A stretch of DNA of 64,000 nucleotides from Fratercula arctica. Lineage: Eukaryota > Chordata > Aves > Charadriiformes > Alcidae. The notes beneath the pieces were generated by a model. The model did no database searches. It worked only from the letters and a program-made list of their open reading frames with translations, and had not been told where the DNA came from. Each line of letters opens with the position of its first letter. Position 1 is the stretch's first letter. The stretch is from NCBI GenBank assembly GCA_947846985.1, contig CANTUZ010000003.1, positions 92,780,674 through 92,844,673 of the forward strand. Reading direction: 5' to 3'. Positions 14,301-29,300 of this stretch are shown here, one piece after another. Both the position numbers and the translations under genes were made by a program.

Positions 14301-17300
14301 AATGAATAATGATTATACAAACTAATGTGTTCCCATTCAGTATGTAGAAATAACATTTAAAAAAATTTCCAAGAGGAGTTTCCCAGAAATACCAACATTT
14401 TTCATGATATTTTTCAGTGACTTTAAATATTCTCAGCTTATTCTCTTACTTTTTTTTTTGTTGTGAAACCAAGTGATGACTTGGTTTCAGCTTTAAATGT
14501 TTTCAGAATGCCTAGCTGGAATTATTTTTAGATTTTTATTACTAACATTATTACTGTAACTCGGGTACAAATACATAATTAACTGCAAGTTTGCACATCG
14601 TAAGTCATGTAACCTCACAGAGTCTCTAGTGATGCCAAAACTTCAAATCCATTTAAGTTACATAAACTTTGAGCCCAGACAATGACAGTATTTTCAGTAA
14701 CATCAACTCACAACATAGTTTCTTTTATTAGAGCCAGTATGGGTAAGATTTTAGTATTACTCTCCTAAAAGCCAAAAGCAAGGTCAAGAAACTAAGAATA
14801 TGAAGTTTGACTAGTTAGTTATAGCAACCTCTGCAGAGATCACAGGTGATACCACAGACTTACAGATGGTCCACTGGGTCCTGGTATGCCGGGCAGTCCA
14901 GGAGCACCTTGAAGGCCCTAGAAATTAAAAGAGCATATATCTATTTCCTCTCCCACTTATACTTCAAGAACTACTTACGTTCCGCATGTCCAGCAGTATT
15001 ATAACTATAAAGCACATTTTGTTCTAAAAGGTTGGCATCATTTTTAAGAATGAAAAAAACCTCCACCATGCAGGGGAGAGATTATCACTGAACAAGGTCA
15101 GAGGCAACTTCTCGCTTGACTGATAAACAACAATTGTCCTTCAACATTTCACATTGTTAGCTTATGTCCCATATATCTTTTTGTCTTTAGTTGTGCAGAT
15201 AAGAGCAGGACATCTGGCTTTTCCTTAGAGATTAATTTTCTATTTTCTATCACTAAAAGGCTTTTTTGCTGGTGAAAAGACATTGACTCAGACTTCTCAA
15301 TGTTACCTGATGCTATCTAAATGCAATGATACTTTCTGCCTGATTTACAGATTTTGCTTTTTTGATAATGGAACATGACATTTTTCATAGTCTTTAATGA
15401 CCCAGCTTCCTGCTCTTACTCTTATTTCATTGCCTGGAAATCAATGGATTCTGGCATCCACTTACTGAACATAAAGGTGTGCAACTTACTACAGTTGATA
15501 CAGGTAGGGTTTGAGACAAGCCTGCACGTCACTGAAGCCTTTCCTCTGCCGCACCAGGCTTAGGTGCAATATTAGACATGTAGAAGTCATGTACCAAAGA
15601 GAGCTAATCACTCTCAGTTCCCCCTACATGCCACGAAGGGAAACAGGTGCCTCCCAGCAGTGATTGATTTCATCTGCAAAGGGTGCCTATCCTCTGACAA
15701 GAGGAATCACCTCAGAAAAGGCGTATTTCTCATGTTAAATGCAGTGTCTAAGGAGGCATGGCTAAGGGGGTAGTCTAGAAAAACTAGAGAGGTCAGGAAG
15801 GAGGCCTGAAATAGGGGCTCTGAGGGAGACACTAAGGGGAAAACTTCAGACAGAAATAAATCAGGAAAGATGTGGAGATGGAGGGAGACATTGATTTCCC
15901 TTTCTTGCTCCTACACACAGAGGGCATTGATCCACCTCTGCAGCTTTTTAGAGTGGCGATCCAACTGCTAATGTGTTCTCTGCTCATTTTGAATTACTTT
16001 ACTCTGATGGTACAGTCACCCAGAAAATGAATATGAAGCCATTTTCTGTAATTCTTACTACTGATGTTAGAAAAAACTCTCCCCTGAAAAAAGGAGTGTT
16101 TTAAAAAGAAAGAGAACTAAACTTCAACAAAGATTAAAGGGCTATTCAAAAGTACATGAAAGTCAATAAGCATATTTCAAAGAGCTTCAGGTGGTCTTCT
16201 CAATCACTCTTCCCGTTCCCATGCTAACGAAATCACAAAAATGAAAATAAATGCATTCTTTTAAAATTTGTAAATTTGTAAAAAAAGTTACTTTTAAACT
16301 TTGTGAACTTTTTCATATGTGTTTCTGAAAATAATTCACTTGCACCCTCATAATGTCCCAGTCGAAAGCCGCTGCCAAAGACTGAAAATACCAGAGGTAA
16401 GACAGCTAACCAGCTATCAAACAGTGATCAAGCATGTGAATAGCTAACTTACTAATACAGCACAGCATCCTACTGAATCAGTAAAAAAATTAGAATCAAC
16501 TTACTCTGGAGTCCTTTGAAAAAAACCTACCTGCCAGTTACAAGCTTGCCTTTCCCTTATTGCCTTCTTAATTGCCTCTAGTATCTCACTTGATTTCTCA
16601 GTAGTTAAATAGTATCTGAATTATTGAAACTGTTTTATTAATGCTTCAGGGTTGAATTGTAGAGATACCCTTATAGGGCACACGAAGGATGTGTTAGTTT
16701 CCCGTTTATTTTTTACGTAAAATTCTGCTTGGTCTTCGCTTATGGCTGCCCCATCATTTTCAGGTATATATTCTAAATCCAAGCTCAGGAGGCACTTACT
16801 TTTAAGAAGCAAAGACACAATGAGCTCTATAGATCATGTGAAAACAAGAGGGGAAAAAAAGCATGATACTTTAGTCTGATAATCTGTTACATTCTGGGGC
16901 AGAGCAGTAGCAGGAATACATATCTAATGCTTCTCCTGCATCTTTTTTTTTTTTTTTTCCTTTCCCCTTATATAACTTTGCTTTTGGAAGCCAAGGATCC
17001 TGATGAATACAGATTTTCTTGAAAATTATTCTCATTCTACTACTGTTGGAAAATTCTTACTAATTATGGCCTTAGCTCCAAAGAAATGTAAAACAGTCAT
17101 AAAGAATTACAAAGCCCTCAATCAATAAGCTCTAAATTCCTTTTGTATTTTCCAGGTGCTTTCTCTTGTAGCCAGCACTCCCAAATTACAAGAGAATAAT
17201 AAGTATTTAACAGTGCCAGTAAAGTATTTTGGAGTTTCAAAGTGTTCCACAAATATTATGTAACAGACTACTTATTTTAATTCCTTCAGTTGGCTAAGGT

Positions 17301-20300
17301 CACCAGGAAATGGATTTCTTTACTCAGATTCATTTGCTTAATAGCTTCTGCTTTGGTGATCATTATTTTTTTTTTTTTTTGGACAGAGGTTGCTCTTGAA
17401 GTGTTAACTGCAAATATTTCAATTTAAAATGAAGGCTATATCAGCTATTTCGGATTTGGCAAACCCAGTCACATGGCTTTTTTTCCTTCTTCATAATGAC
17501 ATAAAAATAACTCTAAGAATGCAGTACAATGTGCAAAATACAGTAAATATTTTAAATTCAGTCTCTTCAAACATTTTCCAGTTTCCACTTAATAGTAATT
17601 GCTGCTATGACCATTCCCATCAGAGTATTTGCCTAATGGAATGTTTTTGAAAGTGAATTCTAAAGTGGAAGTAATGCAATGAAAGCAAATATGTTATAAA
17701 ACATGAAGTATTTTCTGAAAATATTTGGCATTTCCCTACTTATTGCTGTATCCTGTACTCTTAAAAATTAGCATTTAAATGTATGTGCAGCTTTAAAATA
17801 TAAAACTGAGCAAAAATTCTCAGACAAAAATTAAATAGATGTTATTTAATGGAGTAATAGCATTTAATCTTGTTGAAAAATCAGAATTCAGGGCTATTTA
17901 TAGCAATACATTACTATCTCAGCAGTTTTAAAGAACTGAATAATACTCTGTGCATTTCATTCTTGGTCTAGATCTTTATTCAGGTTCAGATAAGAATGCT
18001 ACCGCTATAGAAATGAAGTAATTTACCTCATCGCCCTTCTCTCCAGCAAGCCCAGGAAATCCACGTTCACCTTTGCTTCCCTATGAAAATGTAACATTCA
18101 AACAAATACTTTCTATTAGAGAACAATGAATTTCATGTTCTGTAGGGCATTTTATGACCCAACATTTAATATCATGAATAACATGAAGCCCTCACAGCAA
18201 TAGTGCCTAAAGCAGGAAAAAAGAAGCCACAATACTACCTGAAAGCTTTAAAATACACCTCCCATCGAGATGAAAGGAAATGAGTGTTTTTTACCTAGTA
18301 GGCAAACTCTCCAAAAGGCTTGATGGAGACGTTTGATTAATACCAAAGAGCTTAAATGCTTGTCCAAATGGAGAAAGAACACTGTCATGGGATTATGCTC
18401 AACTATAGGGGATATCTGTATGCCAAACCACATGGCATTTGATCCAGTTACAGTGCAGGAGAATTTTGATGGGCGTCAATGAAACCAAGTCCCAGGGAAA
18501 TGGCTGCGTTACTCCCACGGGACCAAGGTGCCAAGGCACAGGGTGGTCCAGCTGCTGCACACTTGAGGGAGATACGGCAAGTTTCCTTCTTCACCGTGGG
18601 ATTCTTGCATAACTGACTCACCCAAAATAAGCCTACAGATGGCCATGTACTATTGGACAGTCAAATCTGAGTTAGCTCTAGTGGATGCAAGACACGGAAG
18701 AGCTATCTCACCTTAGGATTCAACTCGGGCTATTTTGCTCACTTTCCTGAGAGGAAAGGCAAACTGACAGAGGAAGAGGGCTGAACCATAAACATTTTTT
18801 GAAGCTTTAGGCCGCTCAGATGCTACAAGGATAGGGATCAGGCAAAAAAAGTCAAGACTGACAGATGTAAGCATCTGGGCTTTTAACAAGCAATGAAGCA
18901 GTGTAAAGTACTCTCTTCAAAACTTACCTTTGGCCCTTCTCTACCAGGGATGCCTGGAGGACCTCTGGTACCAGGATCACCCTGAGGAACAGAGACAAAG
19001 CAAAGTGATAACTAACCATTTTGTGGCATGGGCAGAAGGTCTGATCTATGCAGACCACTTCTTCCCTGCCTTTGTGACCATCCCTTCATTTTACCCCAAA
19101 GTCTACTCTTCGGTCCCTTCTCTCTTCTACACAAAATATTTGCTCAGAGATCCTTCCTTCTTTCCTTCCCCATCTCTCACAGACTCTACTAAAACCCTGC
19201 TAACAAATTTTTACCTTTATTTTGAGAGGACTCATTTTGGACAGTCCCAGACACACCTGTCTTTAGGTTTGAGCAGACCATCTTCCTTTCAAGGATTAAG
19301 TAGAGATGGAGGCTACTTGCTACTCTCACGAGCTTCAAATCTACAGTTATTTTAAAGGAAATGGTTCCTGCTTTGTAGAGAGAGATAATTTCCAGCTAAA
19401 TTAAAAACTTATAGAAGAGAGAAATGAAGAATGAAGCATAAAGAATGAGTAAGAGAGAACTGACAAAGGGGTAGAACTGCACGTACAGGAGAAAGAAAAT
19501 ACAATTACAAACAGAAAAAATCAGGGAAAAGCCCAAAAATAGGCCTAAAAGAAATAAAATTTGGAAATGAGAAAGTCAATAAGCCCTAAGTACATGTATT
19601 AATAAAGGACAGTAGAATAGGATAATCTCTCTCCTCAGAAATAATGTGCACTTTTCATATAGACATCATCCCGAGTACATTTTTCATTTTGGAATACGGC
19701 AGATCACTTCAAATTTTATTATTTTTCAAAATAATACCTTAGAAATTCTAGACTATTTTCCCCATTTCGTATATCACCAATATCAATGCCACAAAGTAAA
19801 GTGGAGAATGGGGTATACTTGTAACAATTCACACTGTGGACTGGATGTACTGGATGGGCGCTTGCTGGCTACTACCTCACATACTGTTCAAACACTATTT
19901 TGCAAAATTCCTATAAAATACATTTCTTGAGTATTTAAAAAAAAAGAAAAACAAATCAACAAAAATATCAAAATTATTTTAGGCTAGCCAAGTAGATCAG
20001 AATTGAACCTATAGAAACTTCCAAGTGCATATTTTGGTTCAAAAAGCATGTTTATCATGAACAAAGATATTTAATCTCTGAAAATGTTTACCTTCAGTAT
20101 AGCACCCATGTCTCCCACAAGTGGCAGTGCAATCTGAAATTAAAAAGGGCAGCTGCAGTTAATGTTTTACACAACACTACTGATTCTGATGAGTTCTTAT
20201 TGCTTCTAAAGTTTGTATGGTTACACACATAGCTGATTACATATATACTGGTTGAAGCTATTTTTTAATAAAAACTCAAAATAAAAATCAGGGTTTCAAA

Positions 20301-23300
20301 TATAGTTCTTAAGTCCTAAATATAGCTGTCTATCCAACTTAATAATGTAATTCTTCATTATCATTTCAATGAAGTTGCTTAAACTATGACAACAGCATAA
20401 CTCCAGAACATAGTAAATTTCAATTTAATAATAATAATAATAATAATCACAATCATTAGTTTTTGGTTTTGTAGCACACCAGCAGCAACTTATTGCTATT
20501 GGAAATTCTCACAGACTATTCTCAGTCGATTATCCAAACTTTCTTTACTTCTGCCTTCTTCTAGGCTTTGACTCTATTGTGAACTGTAGCATGAATTGTG
20601 GAGATGCCAAAGCAAGCTTCAATAAACTAGCTCAGATACTGGAAATAATCCAGCTACAGCAACATAGGCAACACGTATAGTATTTTGTCCTGCCTTTAAG
20701 TGTCAAGAATTAGTGCAAAATTCTGTTGTGCCACCACTAAATTGCTACCAATACTAAAGCTGACCCATTTAAAGCTCAATCAACAGGTTTACACTACATT
20801 GCAATGTGTCTCAGATTTCTAAGTGCTGCCATTAAACTTATACTTAAAAACTCCCTGTAAAAACTCATTGAACGGGTTATCATCAGCTTCACTCATAAAG
20901 AGACTCTTCAATTACCAGTTCTCATTTCTTCTTCTTGCAATTGCTAAAGTCAAAATAGCCCTGGGCATGCTATGAAATTAGACACATTAAAAAACAGTAA
21001 CTGTTTTTTTTTCAGTCTGTTTCAATAATTTCCATCTTTAAGAAGAAAAAGGAAATGCAAGCACTTTTGTAACATATTAGAAAAACTGTCAGTTGCTCGC
21101 AATGGGTGTCAAATACCAGCTCAAGAGAAGCGCTGCTGAACATACTTAACTGTAAGTGCAAGCAGGAGTACACCGTTTACAGTGTAGCCTCACCACCTTT
21201 TAAAGCACACGGAGAAGTTTTCTAGGGTGAGACATCGCCTCCTAACACCACTTAAGGATGTAACTATGAATGGTATGTAGTCCATCCTCTGCACAAAGGT
21301 AAACTGTACATAGATGGTGTCATCTGATCTTAAGAACCTGTAACAAGCTTTAAAAACAACCACCACATCCCTACATGGCCTGACTTCTCATCCTTCTCCT
21401 TGTGACAACATTTTACATAGACACAGGGTATTACTATGTCACCTCTTGGTCTTTCTGCTGGACTACAAAAGTGTAACTTCCCCAGTCTCTCCTCTTTTCT
21501 AATCTTCTTTTAGCTGCAATACCATTTTATAGTACAGGCCCCCAAACCCTCAGTGTGAAAGGGTCCAAAGATTCAGCTGCAAGGGGACAGCAGGTATGAG
21601 AGCAGGCCTACTGCCTTTGTGCCATACCATTCCTCTGGCCTGCACCTACAGCAAGTCTGCCCGAACTGCACACGTACTGTAGAATCATAGCTGTGTATGC
21701 TCAACTCTGAATAAATGTATGATATACGCTGGGCTTGTGAAATGTTAAAATGGCCTTAATTCTCTGGACCCACTCCTGGTTGCTACATCTTCCTTTAAAA
21801 ATGTTCTCTCCAAAGAGAACAGTATCTCATGAGAGCAAAAGGCATTAATTCTCCTGTTTAGTAAGCTTTACCACTTTACCATTTAGACTGGTCTCTAACA
21901 GTGGCATCAGATTTTTTTCATTTACATTTAGTTTACAGGGCACTGTGCCTTACAGACCTATTCTACTTCGGATTTTGTTTTTTCTTATTAAGCACTTCAT
22001 GCTCATCTGTCTTGAGTTTAATCTTGTTAACTTCAGGCTGCCTCTGAATTTTAATTTTTGATTATATCTTCAAAAAGTTACCAGTCTTTCCCAGTCCAAT
22101 TGCAGATTTTATATCTACTTATCCTAATAAAATGAAATCACTAATCCAGTAAAGACAAGAACCAGGCATGGAAGACACCTCTCTTTCCAAATCTGACAGT
22201 AATCTGCTGATAGACACTCATATCCATAGTTTTTGATAAGCATTAACTATATGGCAACTGCTTTAAAAGCATTTTTTGTGTGCTTGTAGAACCATCATGA
22301 GGACAGTCTCAAAGTTTTATTGAAGCAAAAATGTATAACATTACTGTTTCCCTGCCTGTCCCAAGAAAGTTAACCTTCCAAAGCTGGAAATCTGATTTTT
22401 TCCATGACTGATTCTTCATAAAGTTATGCCATCTTGTTTTTCCACTTTATCATTCATATCACTGGTACTTAGAATTATTTTTTTAAAAAAATATTTCTTA
22501 TGTGCCTTGCAATCAAACTTTTTTCTACTCTGATTCCTCTTCTGTCCACCTTTCATGAAGATATGCTTTCTGTTAGCATCTCTCCATTTCTCAGAAGCCT
22601 CACCTTTCTCAAAGTACTCAAAGGTAACTGCTAATCATTCAGAGACTGTTTTGGTTCATTCTTTGGGTGAATCACACCAGACCTTCATGCTGTATCTAAA
22701 ACCTCTTCAACTCATTCTTTTTTCTATTACATTAATTAAAATTCATTTTATGTATCCTTTGAAATGCAATTTTTTTTCAGTGGACAGTGAAAATCCACTG
22801 AATTATTCAGCTTTCTCTGCTCAGTCTATAATTTGATCTCACTGATTATTAAATAATAGACTTTACTAGTCTTTCAAATAATCGCATTCACAGTGCCTTT
22901 TTCTTGTTTTTATTTTCATTCCTACCTGAAGCTCATTTTATATCTCAGTCTTTCTGACACACTGACTTGAGTTCTACCTTTGTACTCAATGTCGGTGACA
23001 GACCTGCTTTTACATACATATTTGAGGCCTTTGAGGAGCTACTGATACTTGTGTCTCTTAAAGCACTGGACCAGTTTGCTCCTGCAGGAACCAAGGAACC
23101 AACTGATCAGAATCACCATCCTGATCCCCGATAATCAACAGCACGTACATGCTAGCTAGTTTCCAGGCTCTTCTCTGGAGAAAGCTGACTGTTCTATGTG
23201 AGATGAAATCTTTGTGGGATTGTGGGGCTAGGTTATCCCTCACTGAACTCCTTGCTGTCAGCCCTCAGGCTTACTTGTGGATTGCCATGCACCTCTACCA

Positions 23301-26300
23301 TCAAATGTTTAATTGAAAGCATGATATATTTTACTGCCCAATGCATTCCTGCCGCAGCTCTGGAGCATTTCTAATCCCTTGATGCAGTGCAATGCCGAAG
23401 TTAAGACTCAATAGCCTCAAAACCCTACTTCACCCTTCACAGGCTACCAGCAGTCTCCAGACTAGTTTGGGAAACCCTGTCTTAGATTTGCATTGCTGGA
23501 CACTTGGAGATGGACCTCAGTCATAGGACAGTCTCTGCATCTGAGGAGTCTGTACGATGAAGAATTGCTAGTTTAAGAGATGAACAGACTGGGAGCACCG
23601 AGATACTCCACTCACTCAGAGGAAAGGCCGAATTCATGCCTTGGCAAGGAGCAGAGGTTTTGCTAAAGGATGTAACACAGTTCAAATGTTGTTTTGTAAT
23701 TTTTCTTTCCTGTTTCTATATGTCTTAAATAAACACTACTACTGCTGTATCTCACTGTTGTTTTTAAAACTCTGCCTTTGACTAAAAGCTCTTGGGAAAT
23801 ATCAAATCCTACTATACCAATAGGATCACAGGTGGGTTTAGTTATTTTTTTTTAAGCTCTTGTTTTCTTTTGTTTCTTCCAACCACAGATTTTTATTGAC
23901 AGAACTTTGATGATGGAATACTTTCTAACAATGGCTCAGGGAATTCAGAAAGCTTCATTTGCTGTCATAAAAGCCTCTACAAACATTTGTTTCTAAAGAG
24001 AAATTTGCTTTTTTAAAGTTCTGAGGTAGTTGTTGGGACTCCAGACAGAAGCAGGAATAACAACTGAAGTTTTGCCATTCTGTAAATTTTGCAAATATGC
24101 TCATTGGGTTCTCCTGACTCCCATGTAAAATTCTCCATTATCTTTAAGGGTCCAGTTGGGTCTGAAGCATGGGCAGGCTTTTTCGATCTTGCAGTGCTGG
24201 ACTTCACAAAATCTGTAAGGCTATGTCATTGTTAAATACCGATCATCGCTGTAATACCCACAAGGAGACAATAACTGCTAAAGTGTGGCGAAGGATCAGA
24301 ATTTATTTAGGGGTTTTGTTTTCAAACCCAGCCACTTAACTTTTCATTAATGCTATAGGGAATTTATCACATTAGAGACTAAATATTCTCAGAAATTTCA
24401 TTTAAAAATAATGTCTTCTTTCTGTGGCATAGCAAAATCAGCTTCAGAATCACCAAACTTTTTGTTCAATCTTTTAACACGAATAATCAAAGTATGCTCC
24501 TGAAAATTTCTGTTATACAGAACAGCTTCTGAGACTGAGAAACACTATGTCAAGGTATAGCCTGGCAGAAACTCTAGTATAAAAACTGTAACACCTGAAA
24601 ACAGGGTATTTATCCTGTACACATTACCATAAGTTTAATTTATAGTGCAATATCATAAAGTTTAGAAAAAAAAGCATAGGATATAATAACTGAAACATCA
24701 AATTAATTTAATCAATTGGACTTCTAGACTTGGTAGGTTATCTGGTCTCCTTTAAATCTAAAATATTTGCACCAAAGCAAATGTAGAAGCTTTCTACATA
24801 TACGTACAGGATCACCTGGAGGGCCTGGTAGTCCTGGCTTTCCATCTCTTCCTGGAGTGCCCTAGAAACAAATGTAAAATTTGGTGTCCTTAAATCATTG
24901 ATAAGGGACACAGTACTTATTGTTGTATATATAGAGAACTGTCACTTACATTAATACCAGGGGTACCCGGAGTTCCTGGTAATCCTGGGGGTCCCCTAGG
25001 GCCCTAAGAGCAGGAAAGGTCACTGAGGACTTAAGAATACTTTCTTTTACTGCAAACTTCAAAAAACTAAATTAGTGCTTTTTATATTAAAGACAAAACT
25101 TGTATCCTACCTGCACACCTGCTGATCCAGTTGGACCTACAGGACCCTGCAAGAAAACTCTGAATAATCAGTAGTTATACTTTTTGGGATAAGGGAGATG
25201 AACTTCAAAAAATAGTGAATGTGGGACATTGGTGCAGTTCCAGAGCAAGAAATACTTGCTCTATGGTTTGGCTTTAAATACAAATCTAATGTTGCCAAAA
25301 TTAGAAAATTCAAGAATTTGCTGAGGCCCATTTTTAGGGGCAAGTAATGCGAAAGAATAATGACCTGTGGTGAAACTTGCTATTTAGCTAGGAAATGCAT
25401 AAGAAAAGGTGATACTCAGTTGAATAAAAACAAAATAGATGATTTAAATATCAATAGGCTACTTTTGAAATTCAGATTTGAAAATATTTTAACTGAATAA
25501 ATTATTTTAAAAGATTATTGTATTAATCTAAGATATGAATCTCTATAGTCACCTTGCTCAAACATTTTCTCTCTATATCTGAGTGCTGTTGATAAACTGA
25601 AATGTATCAGCCAACTATTTTGGTCTGGACGGAAGACAGATTGCTCTATTCACCACAGTAGAGGCTCATGTAATAACATGTACCACCTCCACCATCAATA
25701 CCATCAATTTTTTACTGAACACTCTGAAGACACTACAGATGGATTTCTTTAAAGGCAATAGAAAGAAAGAAACCTGAGAAACAAGCTGAATATCTGAAAC
25801 AGTTATTGTGATAAAACAGCTATTTAGTATGAATGCTCTAGATACACTGCACCAACTTGCTTCATGTTTGAATGCAAACTGCACAGAGATGCATAAGGAA
25901 AGCTGTCCAAAATCAGAACTTTACTATTTTCTGGCATAGTATCTGGCACTGTAAGGTTCTCATTTATAAGAAGTACACCTAAGCTTGTAATTAGCAGTCA
26001 CCACAAGTGCAAAAGCTAGGAGCTGAAGCAAAGCCTTCCATGTCTCATCCATGTGTCTTTGCCATTTCCAGTACCAGCACGAGTTTCAAAATGCCATCAT
26101 CGACAATGTCAAGTACGCCTCTTCTTTTGTACCAGTACTCAGGTTGGATTTTGCTGACAACTGCAAACAACTGTTGCTTAGAAACAGACATAGTCTGAAG
26201 ATGTCTCAACACCATTACTAGGAAGCACATCTGTAAAGTAGCCATTGACTATTTCAGTTCTCCAGGCTTCCATCTCCCACTTAGCACCAGATCTTTGTGG

Positions 26301-29300
26301 GTTTGGATAAAGGGAAAAGATGCTGATTTGGGAGTCAAGTCAGAAGGGAGTTTACGGAGTGGTTTTTTTATTACTCTTTGTTTATTTGTTGCAGTTTCTC
26401 AGCAATGCACAGTGAGGAGCCCAAATTCTGGGCGTTGGCATACTTACTGGTGATCCCTGAATGCCTATTCCAGGGGGCCCCATCTCCCCAGGTGCTCCTT
26501 GTACACCAGGTAGTCCTCTCTCTCCCTGAGAAGGGTACAAGGCTTTCAGTTACAACAGGTCTGAAAATGTAAACTAGCCTATTATCCTTGTATTTTAGAA
26601 AAATAATTTTTTTTTTTATACCTTTGGTCCCCGTGGACCTGGGTTTCCAGGAATACCAGTGGGACCCTAAAAAAAAACAAAACAACCAAACAAGCAAACA
26701 AAAAACCAAGCAAATTATGTTTTGAAATCAAAGAGACTAGATGAATTTTATTCCCCAAATTAATCAGCCTTTATAAACAAAATGTTAGAGATTTATATAT
26801 GTCTCCCTTATTAATACCACTGTCACCAGGAACGTGTGAACCTTGCAATAACAATACAGATTTCTAGACTATATCTTAGTGCATTTATAATATCACTATA
26901 ACATATACTTAAATTTTGAAATTACATTACAATTTCTTTCATGGCACAATGAGAATTTTTTAACAGTTTTCCCTACAAGAAATAAAGTCATAAAAGCCTT
27001 TTCAGATTATGGAGTTACCGGTATTCCAGGCACACTTGGTCCAGGGGGCCCCACATCACCTTTTGGGCCTGGATGTCCAGGAGGTCCCATAATCCCACCA
27101 GGGTCCCCCTACAAGATAAATTTGAATCACCAATTGAAATGTGAGTATTTTCTCTTATCAACAAAACAACCCCTAAATATTCTCCAGGTTGTCCTAGAAA
27201 GTGCCAGTGCTTTGAGAAGAAATAGAGGGAAAAAGAAACCAATCAAAGCTTTATACAGCTCTGTATTTCACAACGTACAATTGCAAGCAAGTGAGCCTGT
27301 TCAGGTATCAAAATCCTTACCATAGTTTTATCAAATTTATCACATTTCATTCCACAGAGATTCAGCTCCCCACACCTGTAAGTACTCAGCTCTCAGGAGG
27401 CAGGAAAATCCTGTATATTGTTCTCCTAATGTATTATTCATAGGTACTGACATACTCTCCAAAGTGTTACATATGTATGTATGGAAAATCTATTTGAAGG
27501 CTTCAATTTTCTACCAAAAATATTTTCCTTCAAAAAGTTACAGAAGAAGAGGAGGCACAGACCATGCAGCCACTAATAGTAATGAGTGTGCTCTCAATTT
27601 TCCATGCTTGTAACGCATCTGATCTGTATTTCTTTGTTCGCAAGCCCCTAATACACAGGTTGTCACTAACCCTGCCAATTGCTTCACAGGAACAGCTTCA
27701 AACTCTGTCTCTCTCCAGCTACCTACTCCTAGTGCTAAAGCCCTGGTCTTAGTTTTATTCCTGTTTACATCTCCTCTATTTCTTATCTCAATGCATACAG
27801 CGTCTCTTGCTCCACATCTCTGCAACTCCTGCTTACACAGGTGAATCTCTGCCTTTTATTACGTTCTTGTCTTTTCCATGCTCCTGCATCATTCCCTGCA
27901 ATTCTTTCTGAATCCCCCACATCCCGTTTTGCAAGATGAGTACATTTTCCTCATTTTTCTACAGTTATTTTATTCTTCTGCCTTTTCATCAGCTCAATTC
28001 TTCAAACTATAAATGGATCTTATGAGTTTCTCTTGTACCTCACGATGTACAAATACCAACACATGGCCCACAGTACGCCTGAATATCCTCTTTTCTCCCC
28101 TTCTCTACACACAACATACACACACACATCATTTTTAACTTGCTGATGTAGCTGAATTCTAACTAAGAGATGCCTACGCAGCACAATACAGTGCCATAAA
28201 GAGATGCCAGCCTTGGCTCACATCTGAGACAGTACAGCTGCCCCAGGGCTCTGCCAGGATGAAGAGGTCTGACTGTGGAGTGGGATTTCACACGTTAGTC
28301 TGGTTGGGACACTGCACTGAAAAGGCTGTTCTGAGGTCAGGGTCTGAACTGATGTTTCTGTACTGCACAGATTTAGTGTAAGAGCCCAATGCAACCTCCT
28401 TGAAAAGCTACTTAAATTATGAATCGAAAGAGCAACGGGGTTGCCAAATTGGCCTGCAGCACCTCTGAGGAGCAGACGGGGTTGCTGCTTTTACATTTTA
28501 AAATCAATTCATGAAGCAGCCACACAGATGCACTACAGAAGGATGGAAGGTTACTTCAGAGATGACAGTTTAATATGCTCTAACATATCAAGCTTAATTA
28601 AAAATACTGAAAACATACCTTGTCTCCTTTAACTCCTGGGTTTCCTGGTACCCCATGCTCTCCTGGTAAGCCCTGTAATTAATAAAAATATAACTGTATG
28701 TTTTTATAGCTATTCCCTTAAAAATTACCTAAAATTACAGATGCAAACGAGTTTACACCAGATTATTTACTGTGCATTAGTATTGACTCAAAATGTCAAA
28801 GAGTACGAGTTAATGAACACTTCTTTAATCTTTTCTCTATATGAATCTTTTCTCTTTAAGTTGAAATGTAATAATCAAGATTATTTTCTGGACCCCATCA
28901 GGGCAGAATGGTAGAGACTGACAGGTCTATTTCTTCAATTTCAAAATAATTCAAACTCTTGAAAATCAATCATTTTTGCAAGGAAGGTGGTAGCATGTAC
29001 AATCTTGAGTTTTAAATAAGCGTCTCATCTTTTTTGCCTATGACGGGCTGCATGATTTCCTACACCAGTTAATTGTTCAAATTTGTATCTTAAAAGCCTC
29101 AATGAATTCCTACTCCTGCACATTACTTTATTCATCAAATTCCTTTAAAACATTTTAGATATTTAATGGACAGTCAATTTTTTTCAGCAAAATAAATATA
29201 CTCCATCCTTTCTTTTGTCTAAATCTTCTCATCTGTCACATTTTAACTTCAGTATTTTCCCTTGCCCTTTTCATGAAGGATTTGTTATGAATGCAGAGAA

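Noticed and set aside
19216..19260. Second candidate NC4 exon ending at a gtaaa donor
   Set aside because: An upstream in-frame TAA limits it to about 15 codons, the acceptor is poor and there is no similarity to COL19A1.
18930..19355. 141-codon plus-strand open frame
   Set aside because: Its first part is antisense to collagen exon w17, and the rest is compositionally ordinary intron.
19816..19872. Candidate minus-strand exon with one Cys that might be the missing NC4 segment
   Set aside because: It needs an AG without a pyrimidine tract and a gtatac donor, and its residues do not resemble the remembered NFCGNC segment.
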